From NCBI GenBank assembly GCA_963643925.1, contig CAVINS010000053.1, positions 1 to 24,144 on the forward strand: a stretch of 24,144 nucleotides of DNA, read 5' to 3'. Numbering within the stretch: position 1 is the stretch's first letter; each line of letters opens with the position of its first letter. The DNA comes from Phocaeicola_A sp963643925. Its GTDB lineage: Bacteria; Bacteroidota; Bacteroidia; Bacteroidales; Bacteroidaceae. A model generated the notes under the pieces. That model searched no databases and had not been told where the DNA came from. It saw only the letters and a program-made list of their open reading frames with translations. Positions 1-4,963 of the stretch are shown here, one piece after another. The translations under genes and the position numbers were made by a program.

Positions 1-826
1 TCCAAGGTCCGAGCGGATTGTTGCTGTAACAGTAGGCAAGGGTATAGTTGGTCTGGGGCACACCGCACTCGCCCTGATTGGTCCACCGGCTATAGACAAA
101 GACATACTTGTCCTTAATCTTGCGGATAGACGAGGCCTCGAAGAAGCGGTACACCTGGTCGCTGTCCTTGCTGGCTATCATGTCTTGCACTATCTCCGTG
201 CCAGGTCGCACGGTGCTCATGGTTGCAGTATCCAATTCTGCTGCATAGGAATTGCGGAATCCCCAGTATCCGTAGGCTCGTCCGTCGTCGTCGATGAATG
301 TCGCGGGGTCAAATCCGAAGGGTCCCTCGGTCTTGCGCGGGTCGTCCTTGCTCCAGTTGCACACCTCGAAGGGCCCGTCAGGCCGGTTGCTCTTGCACAC
401 CATGCTTTGCCGTCCGCCGGCCTGGTTGTTGGGGTAGAGGTAGTAGGTCTTCGTGCCGTCGGCGTGTGTCTTCACCGCCACGTCGGGTGCATACAGCACG
501 TCGCCCTTCTGGTCGGCGTTGAGGTAGTTGCCGTTGGCGTCCTTCTTCGATTCGAATATCACCCCGTCGTAGCGCCAGGCCTGCAGGTCGTCCACGGGGG
601 CGGACCACACCACTTGGTCAAGGCCGCAGTAGGCAGTGCGCAGCATGTCGTGCGATCCGTAGACGTACACGCGTTGTTTTCCCGGGTTGTCCGGGTCATC
701 GAATACGTAGGGTTCGCCATCAGGTATAAACTCCCATAGCGGAAGATAAGGGTTTTGTGCGTTGGCCGTCAGGCAGGCCGCTGCCACGGTGGCCATCGCC
801 ACCAGTCGTGTGAGTCTCTTTTTCAT
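1..826 (-). CDS. Secreted glycoside hydrolase family 43 (partial, 3' end outside window)
   Basis: This is the first 275 codons of a GH43 enzyme, a five-bladed beta-propeller family of arabinofuranosidases, xylosidases and related enzymes acting on plant polysaccharides. The start ATG is followed by a signal peptide (MKKRLTRLVA..., cleavage probably after ANA near residue 23). Family landmarks seen are PDGEPYVFDDPDNP (about 35-48, the region of the general-base Asp), APDV (113-116), GPFGFDPATFIDDDG (168-182, with the Asp that tunes the acid), and FFEASSIRK (228-236, with the likely general-acid Glu230). All three catalytic regions lie inside the visible part. The frame is open to base 1, so the gene is cut by the window edge and is not visibly broken. 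Product targeting to periplasm or outside is inferred from the signal peptide. The substrate cannot be decided; arabinan or xylan side chains are the usual family targets. Confidence 0.88.
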   Translation of the reverse strand, partial: MKKRLTRLVAMATVAAACLTANAQNPYLPLWEFIPDGEPYVFDDPDNPGKQRVYVYGSHDMLRTAYCGLDQVVWSAPVDDLQAWRYDGVIFESKKDANGNYLNADQKGDVLYAPDVAVKTHADGTKTYYLYPNNQAGGRQSMVCKSNRPDGPFEVCNWSKDDPRKTEGPFGFDPATFIDDDGRAYGYWGFRNSYAAELDTATMSTVRPGTEIVQDMIASKDSDQVYRFFEASSIRKIKDKYVFVYSRWTNQGECGVPQTNYTLAYCYSNNPLGPW

Positions 827-854
827 GTGTATCCAGGTTTTCTTTTCGATGTAG

Positions 855-862
855 CAAAGATA
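855..862 (-). promoter_or_regulatory. Bacteroidota -7 promoter element of the GH43 gene
   Basis: Read on the minus strand this is TATCTTTG, an exact TAnnTTTG match, 29 bases before the GH43 start codon. No convincing TTG is seen 19-21 bases further upstream, so the promoter may be weak or need an activator. Confidence 0.6.
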
Positions 863-892
863 CACATTATATATATAGGTGCGAGGGGTAGG

Positions 893-936
893 ACGAAAAA
901 ACTGAAAGGGGGACGGCCTCACGACCCTCCCCCTTT
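893..936 (-). terminator. Rho-independent terminator of the OmpH-like gene
   Basis: On the minus strand a 9-bp perfect stem (AAAGGGGGA at 936-928, TCCCCCTTT at 913-905) is followed by CAG and a run of six T. It lies 26 bases past the stop codon of the OmpH-like gene and upstream of the GH43 promoter, so it separates the two transcripts. Confidence 0.85.
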
Positions 937-962
937 TCTTGCATATATAATAAAAATATATT

Positions 963-1565
963 TTATTTCTCACTGGCGGGTTTGTAGCGCTTGTTCAGAC
1001 CCGCTACGATTTCCTCGGTGATGTTATACATCGGGTCGGCATACAGCAGGTTGTCAAGCTGTGTGTTGCTGATAATCAGGCTGTATCCCTTGTCCTGGTT
1101 ATATGATTTCAGGAACGAGCTGATGGAGTCTCTCAGCTGCAGCATGTTCTTCTGCTGCTCCTGTTGCAGTTCGCTGGCGAGTCTGTTCTGCAGCTCCTGC
1201 AGTTCCATCTGCTTCTTTTGCAGGCGTGCCTGTTCGCTCTCGGCTCTCTCGCGTGTGTAGACGTTGTTCTCCAGCTTGCGTTGGAAGTCCTTGGCCTCTG
1301 TTTCGAAAGCCTTGGCTTTCTCGTTCACGCTCAGTCTGGCGTTCTCCTCCTTGCGTATCATCATCTCGTTCAGGTCGTTCCAGAAGTTATACTTCGTCAG
1401 CAGTGTGTCCACATCCACATAGGCTATCTTCATGCCTGTTGTTGCTGCGGTGCCCTCAGCATTGCTGTTGGCTACGTTTGCGTTGCCGCTGTTGTTGCAT
1501 TGTGCGAACAGGGCGATGACGGCCATCGCCATGAATGCCTTTAGTGCTCCATTCATTCTTTTCAT
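963..1565 (-). CDS. OmpH/Skp-like periplasmic chaperone-family protein, possible lipoprotein
   Basis: The 200-aa protein has an N-terminal hydrophobic export signal ending in FAQC at residues 20-23, then a Ser/Asn/Gly-rich linker. The motif KIAYVDVDTLL (about 46-56) is the usual opening beta strand of OmpH/Skp proteins. Residues about 65-155 are highly charged, rich in E, K, Q and R, and look like the long antiparallel coiled-coil arms of this family. The C-terminus returns to a short strand/helix (GYSLIISNTQLDNLLYADP). Skp-type proteins hold unfolded outer-membrane proteins in the periplasm. FAQC is not a textbook lipobox because Gln precedes the Cys, so lipidation is uncertain. The upstream small membrane gene is 56 bases away in the same direction with no good promoter between, so the two may be co-transcribed. 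A terminator follows. Confidence 0.8.
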   Translation of the reverse strand: MKRMNGALKAFMAMAVIALFAQCNNSGNANVANSNAEGTAATTGMKIAYVDVDTLLTKYNFWNDLNEMMIRKEENARLSVNEKAKAFETEAKDFQRKLENNVYTRERAESEQARLQKKQMELQELQNRLASELQQEQQKNMLQLRDSISSFLKSYNQDKGYSLIISNTQLDNLLYADPMYNITEEIVAGLNKRYKPASEK

Positions 1566-1621
1566 AAGTTAGCTCTTTTGTTCTATTATGTTTGTTTTTT
1601 GTTTATTTCTCTCCAGAGTGG

Positions 1622-1831
1622 TCACCGCTCGCGCTCCTTCACCATGGGCTGCTTGCGCTGCGCCTCACGGTCCTGTGCCTGCACGCACCCTATCCCTTTC
1701 TGCCTAAGGACCTTGCTCCCGCTCACGTGTGTGTTGGGGAACCGTCCGCCCTTCTTGCAGATGATGCTCACCGCCATCAGCGCCACGCAGATAGCAACTA
1801 TTAACACAGAGATGAGTATTGTTTCGAGCAT
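1622..1831 (-). CDS. Small conserved-type membrane protein (69 aa) with FPNTH motif tail
   Basis: I place the start at the ATG giving MLETILISV. The frame stays open 16 codons further upstream to another ATG, but that longer start would lie upstream of the TATCTTTG promoter element at 1852-1859. The 69-aa product has one hydrophobic helix (about residues 3-24, LISVLIVAICVALMAVSII) followed by a basic, cytoplasmic-looking tail with the segments KKGGRFPNTHVSGSKVLRQK and GIGCVQAQDREAQR. I recall similar short Bacteroidales proteins with a helix followed by GGKFPNTH and a Cys/QDxEA motif, but have no function for them. The next gene downstream is the OmpH-like protein. No domain with a known role is visible. 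Confidence 0.7.
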   Translation of the reverse strand: MLETILISVLIVAICVALMAVSIICKKGGRFPNTHVSGSKVLRQKGIGCVQAQDREAQRKQPMVKERER

Positions 1832-1851
1832 TTCCACTACTTTTGTGGTTG

Positions 1852-1859
1852 CAAAGATA
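1852..1859 (-). promoter_or_regulatory. Bacteroidota -7 element of the small membrane gene
   Basis: On the minus strand this reads TATCTTTG (TAnnTTTG), 20 bases before the chosen ATG. It supports the short start over the upstream in-frame ATG at 1879. Confidence 0.6.
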
Positions 1860-1941
1860 AGTGTTTGTGGATACGGCATCTTTATCCCCGTCTCTATTTA
1901 ACCTATTTTAGCAGACATGTAAACCTAAACATATAAATAAC

Positions 1942-1960
1942 TAAGGAGGAAAAAAGAATT
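1942..1960 (+). promoter_or_regulatory. pepD: Strong Shine-Dalgarno of pepD
   Basis: TAAGGAGG (1942-1949) lies 11 bases before the pepD ATG at 1961. Genes of this phylum usually lack strong Shine-Dalgarno sequences, and the other genes in this window do not show one this good, so it stands out and fixes the start. Confidence 0.6.
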
Positions 1961-3427
1961 ATGAGTACACCTGTAGAATTAAAGCCCGCCAGCGTGTTCC
2001 ACTACTTCCACGAAGTGTGTCAGGTACCGCGCTCGTCCAAGCGGGAGGAGAAAATCATTGCCTATCTGCGGCAGTTTGGCGAGAGCCACCATCTCGATAC
2101 ACACGTGGACGCCGTCGGCAACGTGCTCATCCGCAAGCCCGCCACCCCGGGCTTCGAGGACCGCAAGACCGTGGTGCTCCAGTCCCACATGGACATGGTG
2201 CCCGACAAGAATGTGGGCGTCGACCACGACTTCACCCGCGACCCCATCGAGACCATCGTCGACGGTGAGTGGATGCGCGCCAACGGCACCACCCTGGGTG
2301 CCGACAACGGCATCGGTGTCGCCACCGAGCTCGCCGTCCTGGCAGCCGACGACATACAGCACGGTCCTGTGGAGTGCCTCTTCACTGTCGACGAGGAGAC
2401 CGGCCTCACCGGCGCCTTCGCGCTGCAGAGCGGCTTCATGAGCGGCGACATCCTGCTCAATCTCGACTCCGAGGACGAGGGTGAACTCTTCATCGGCTGT
2501 GCCGGCGGCGTGCGCACCGAGGCCACCTTCACCTACACTCCCGTGGCTGTGCCCGAGGGCTATTTCTTTTTCCGCGTCTCGCTCAAGGGCCTCACCGGCG
2601 GCCATTCCGGCGACGACATCAACAAGGAGCGCGCTAATGCCAACAAGGTGATGAACCGCTTCCTCTGCCAGCTCGCCGAGCGTTATGACCTCTACGTCTG
2701 CTCCATCACCGGCGGCAACCTCCACAATGCCATCCCCCGCGTGGCCGAGGCCGTCTGTGCCGTGCCCATGGCGGACAAGGAGCATGTGCGTGTGGACCTC
2801 AACGTCTTCGTGTCCGAGGTGGAGGGTGAGTTCAGTGTCACCGAGCCCACCATCGACATGTCCCTCTCTTCCGAGGAACCGCAGCCCGAGGCTATCGACC
2901 GCGACACCGTCCGTCGGCTGCTGCTCGCCGTCCACGGCGTTCATAACGGTGTCTTGGCTATGAGTCAGGACATCCCCGGCCTGGTGGAGACCTCTTCCAA
3001 CCTCGCCGCCATCAAGATGATGCCCGACCACCGCATCGTCATCACCAGCAGTCAGCGCAGTTCCATTCTCTCCGCCCGTCAGCACATGTCGGACACAGTG
3101 AAGTCTGTCTTCCTGCTTGCCGGAGCCTCTGTGGATGTGGGCGAGGGCTATCCCGGTTGGAAACCCAACCCCAACTCCCCGATTCTGCATCTCTCCGTGG
3201 AGACCTACCGCGAGCTCTTCCACGAGGAGCCCAAGGTGAAGGCTATCCATGCCGGCTTGGAGTGCGGCCTTTTCCTGGAGAAATATCCCTCGTTGGATAT
3301 GGTCTCCTTCGGCCCCACGCTCCGTGGCGTGCACTCTCCCGACGAGCGCATGCTCATCCCCACCGTGGACAAGTTCTGGCGCCACCTGCTGGAGATTCTC
3401 CGTCGGATCCCGAAGAAGGGCGAATAA
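1961..3427 (+). CDS. pepD: Aminoacyl-histidine dipeptidase (M20 family, PepD)
   Basis: The 488-aa cytosolic-type protein (no signal peptide) matches the length and order of PepD, a zinc peptidase that splits Xaa-His and other dipeptides. Visible metal and catalytic motifs are HMDMVP (His76, Asp78), GADNGIG (Asp115), DEETGLTGA (Glu145 catalytic base, Glu146), NLDSEDEGELFIGCAGG (Asp169) and GPTLRGVHSPDER near the C-terminus (His458). GGHSGDDI at 213-220 starts the usual lid/dimerisation domain. All expected ligands are present, so it should be active. The gene is alone on the plus strand, with a strong ribosome-binding site and its own terminator. Divergent genes lie upstream. Confidence 0.95.
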   Translation: MSTPVELKPASVFHYFHEVCQVPRSSKREEKIIAYLRQFGESHHLDTHVDAVGNVLIRKPATPGFEDRKTVVLQSHMDMVPDKNVGVDHDFTRDPIETIVDGEWMRANGTTLGADNGIGVATELAVLAADDIQHGPVECLFTVDEETGLTGAFALQSGFMSGDILLNLDSEDEGELFIGCAGGVRTEATFTYTPVAVPEGYFFFRVSLKGLTGGHSGDDINKERANANKVMNRFLCQLAERYDLYVCSITGGNLHNAIPRVAEAVCAVPMADKEHVRVDLNVFVSEVEGEFSVTEPTIDMSLSSEEPQPEAIDRDTVRRLLLAVHGVHNGVLAMSQDIPGLVETSSNLAAIKMMPDHRIVITSSQRSSILSARQHMSDTVKSVFLLAGASVDVGEGYPGWKPNPNSPILHLSVETYRELFHEEPKVKAIHAGLECGLFLEKYPSLDMVSFGPTLRGVHSPDERMLIPTVDKFWRHLLEILRRIPKKGE

Positions 3428-3450
3428 CATATTCTGGCGCGGTGGGCACA

Positions 3451-3492
3451 CACGGCTTCAAGAGCCGTGCGGCTTGCCGCGCCTTCTTTTTT
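3451..3492 (+). terminator. Terminator of pepD
   Basis: A perfect 7-bp stem CACGGCT (3451-3457) / AGCCGTG (3463-3469) with loop TCAAG is followed by a second small GC hairpin (GCGGC-TT-GCCGC) and a T-rich run at 3485-3492. The T-run merges into the first copy of the TTTCTCTGACTGGG repeat. Confidence 0.75.
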
Positions 3493-3531
3493 CTCTGACT
3501 GGGAAAAAATATTTCTCTGACTGGGAAAAAA
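3490..3531 (+). repeat. Two tandem copies of TTTCTCTGACTGGGAAA (left border of AT-rich island)
   Basis: TTTCTCTGACTGGGAAA starts at 3490 and again at 3512, a 22-base period with the spacer AAATA. A third direct copy starts at 4501 and an inverted, imperfect copy ends at 4540. The copies bracket the AT-rich island. Confidence 0.85.
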
Positions 3532-3570
3532 TATGGTGAATACATATATTGGAACTAACACCTATTAAAA

Positions 3571-3630
3571 ATGAAAAATATAATTTTGGCAATGATAGAC
3601 GTGTTGGCTACCATTATCTCCCAAAAATAG
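3571..3630 (+). CDS. Candidate 19-aa hydrophobic micropeptide
   Basis: A 19-codon frame from ATG at 3571 to TAG at 3628 encodes MKNIILAMIDVLATIISQK: a Lys at each end and an uninterrupted amphipathic or hydrophobic core. This is the composition seen in membrane-active type I toxin peptides and in some very short Bacteroidota peptides. The stop codon sits in the 5' arm of a 10-bp hairpin, and the 3' flank is complementary to codons 5-9. No clear Shine-Dalgarno is seen; a one-mismatch -7-like TATATTGG lies about 20 bases upstream. The frame is short enough to arise by chance, so the call rests on the combination of peptide character and RNA structure. It may instead be non-coding DNA of the island. 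Confidence 0.35.
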   Translation: MKNIILAMIDVLATIISQK

Positions 3631-3665
3631 GAACTCCATTGCAGAGTTCCTATATCATTGCCAAA
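3585..3665 (+). other. Nested inverted repeats overlapping the micro-ORF
   Basis: The outer arms TTTGGCAATGATA (3585-3597) and TATCATTGCCAAA (3653-3665) are perfectly complementary over 13 bases. Inside, ATAGGAACTC (3627-3636) and GAGTTCCTAT (3644-3653) form a perfect 10-bp hairpin with a 7-base loop. The outer 3' arm starts at the last base of the inner hairpin, so the stems could stack. A short T-run (3669-3673) follows, so the whole could also serve as a terminator. Confidence 0.75.
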
Positions 3666-3675
3666 TGATTTTTAC

Positions 3676-3704
3676 TTGGAAATCTGAAGATATTGTTGTA
3701 TAAT
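3676..3704 (+). promoter_or_regulatory. E. coli-like sigma-70 promoter upstream of the 238-aa gene
   Basis: TTGGAA (3676-3681), a 17-base spacer and TATAAT (3699-3704) lie 42 bases before the ATG at 3747. This fits the classical -35/-10 pattern, not the TAnnTTTG pattern of the surrounding genes. In such AT-rich DNA a TATAAT can occur by chance. Confidence 0.4.
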
Positions 3705-3746
3705 ATAAGCAAAAGTGATAATTATAATTAAAATAATATTTGTGAA

Positions 3747-4463
3747 ATGAAACAAAAGTTGAAGATTACACAAAATGAACTTAACACTCTCATTAAGGAG
3801 TCTGTAAGAAGAGTAATGTCAACTCTACAGGGAAAAAGTCATATAAACGAGAGATATAGAATTAATGAGATTAAGTATTTCCATCCAAGTGGTACTATTT
3901 TACCAAATGGTTCTAACTACCAAAAAGGAGGGTTCTTGAACGAATGCCGTAAGAATATGAATAATTTTGTATTGGATGAGGGGGTTCATCCAGAGCAATA
4001 TGGTATGGCAAAATATCGAGGAGGAATGATTGTATTTGCAGTGAATGTAAATGCTGTGCAAATGTCAAATAATAAAATTGTTAATGCAATAAGACAATTT
4101 GTCGAAACCGCCAAGAATCGTTTTAACAAGGATAAAATGGTTCATAGTACAATAACAAATTTCAATAACGACAATTCTCGAAATAGAGGAGAGTATATTG
4201 GTGCATATTCACTTGGCAATTTCTTTAAGGGGAAATATGTAGGCAACAATGGAGAGATGTTTAATGACAAGTCTATTTGTTTTGAAATAAATGGTTTGTC
4301 AAGTAAATCGTTATTAAAATTGGCGGAAATGATTGCTGATAGATTTAGACAAGAGACAGTCCTTGTTAAAGACCTTAATCGGAATAAAATATATTTGGCT
4401 GATTCTAATGAATCTGATGAAACATTTGAATATGACTTGAATAACGTAAATACAGATGTTTAA
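3747..4463 (+). CDS. Unrecognised 238-aa protein of the AT-rich island
   Basis: I do not recognise a function. The protein is soluble-looking, with no signal peptide or membrane helix. It opens with MKQKLKITQNELNTLIKESV and continues RRVM. This resembles a short N-terminal module of the type L-T/I-x-x-x-L-x-x-[IL]-[IV]-K-E-S-V that I associate with many unrelated phage and mobile-element proteins of gut Bacteroidota (from memory). The middle is rich in Asn and Lys. Residues about 185-225 are a helix and strand pair (KSLLKLAEMIADRF, then ETVLVKDLNRNKIYLAD), followed by an acidic tail. Codons are dominated by AAT, AAA and ATT, sharply unlike the GC-rich neighbours, so recent transfer is likely. 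It has its own sigma-70-like promoter and is bracketed by the TTTCTCTGACTGGG repeats. No terminator hairpin is obvious directly after the stop. Confidence 0.75.
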   Translation: MKQKLKITQNELNTLIKESVRRVMSTLQGKSHINERYRINEIKYFHPSGTILPNGSNYQKGGFLNECRKNMNNFVLDEGVHPEQYGMAKYRGGMIVFAVNVNAVQMSNNKIVNAIRQFVETAKNRFNKDKMVHSTITNFNNDNSRNRGEYIGAYSLGNFFKGKYVGNNGEMFNDKSICFEINGLSSKSLLKLAEMIADRFRQETVLVKDLNRNKIYLADSNESDETFEYDLNNVNTDV

Positions 4464-4500
4464 TTCACTTGGGTCTAAAAGTATATAATTGCCAAAAATA

Positions 4501-4540
4501 TTTCTCTGACTGGGAAAATATATTTCCCTGACCAGAGAAA
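4501..4540. repeat. Right-border repeat pair: direct and inverted TTTCTCTGACTGGGAAA
   Basis: A direct copy (TTTCTCTGACTGGGAAAA, 4501-4518) is followed by an imperfect inverted copy (TTTCCCTGACCAGAGAAA, ending 4540). Together they form an imperfect palindrome of about 40 bases. The direct copy matches the two left-border copies at 3490 and 3512. Confidence 0.85.
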
Positions 4541-4574
4541 TTTAGTAAGACCAAAAATGAAGTATACCTCGATG

Positions 4575-4616
4575 GCCGATGAAGTAGTACTTCAAGTGCC
4601 GATGAAGTAGTACTTC
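4575..4616. repeat. Twin 19-bp repeats, each with a palindromic core
   Basis: GCCGATGAAGTAGTACTTC occurs at 4575-4593 and again at 4598-4616, a 23-base period. Each copy contains GAAGTA-G-TACTTC, a perfect 6-bp inverted repeat around one central base. Such paired dyads can be operator sites or repeat debris. No gene begins close by on either strand, so no target can be named. Confidence 0.8.
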
Positions 4617-4688
4617 GATGCTCTTAGACCTATACCTCATTTGACGAAGAGCCCCCGGTGGGGTGCACGATGAAGTTAACAGACCTCT

Positions 4689-4877
4689 CTATAGCGCCTT
4701 GTTTATCTGGTCGATGTAGTTCGTCAGCTCGTCGCGCCCGGTGGCTTTCTCGCTGAGGTGGCGAAGAGGGGCGGCAACTCCTCCTGACTCTCCTGCGGCT
4801 TCTGCAGATAGCCGGACACGTTGGCGCGCACCTTGTGGAAGGCGATTTTGTCGGCTATCATGAAGACGATGAAGCAC
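4689..4877 (-). pseudogene. Broken 3' fragment of an unidentified gene
   Basis: On the minus strand, from about 4877, one frame reads LCFIVFMIADKIAFHKV, a hydrophobic stretch, then VRANVSGYLQKPQESQEELP and PLFAT. After roughly base 4755 a different frame continues naturally as LSEKATGRDELTNYIDQINK-AL and ends in TAG at 4689-4691, while the first frame runs into an unlike sequence and a TGA. A single-base frameshift best explains this. Nothing of the gene's 5' part is found: the DUF1593 gene and a GC hairpin lie directly upstream. I do not recognise the family. Alternatives are a short intact frame of 40-50 codons, or chance. Confidence 0.45.
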
Positions 4878-4925
4878 AAGGGCGGGGGCCCCACATTCGT
4901 GGCAAGCCCCCGCCCTTGTGTTTTT
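4875..4925. terminator. 15-bp GC-rich hairpin, possible terminator between DUF1593 and the fragment
   Basis: CACAAGGGCGGGGGC (4875-4889) pairs perfectly with GCCCCCGCCCTTGTG (4906-4920), and the loop contains a further CCAC/GTGG stem. Five T follow on the plus strand. On the minus strand, where DUF1593 would need it (38 bases past its stop codon), only CTTC follows. It may end transcripts from either side, but the T-tract favours rightward transcription. Confidence 0.6.
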
Positions 4926-4963
4926 CAGTAGCCAAACATGGCGGAGCATTGGCTTCAATCTTT

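Noticed and set aside
1979..3451. 490-codon minus-strand frame opposite pepD
   Set aside because: It is the mirror of a well-supported PepD gene, with low-complexity His/Val/Gly composition.
3490..3531. CRISPR array at the TTTCTCTGACTGGG copies
   Set aside because: There are only two adjacent copies with a 5-base spacer and no cas genes, so it is a simple tandem repeat.
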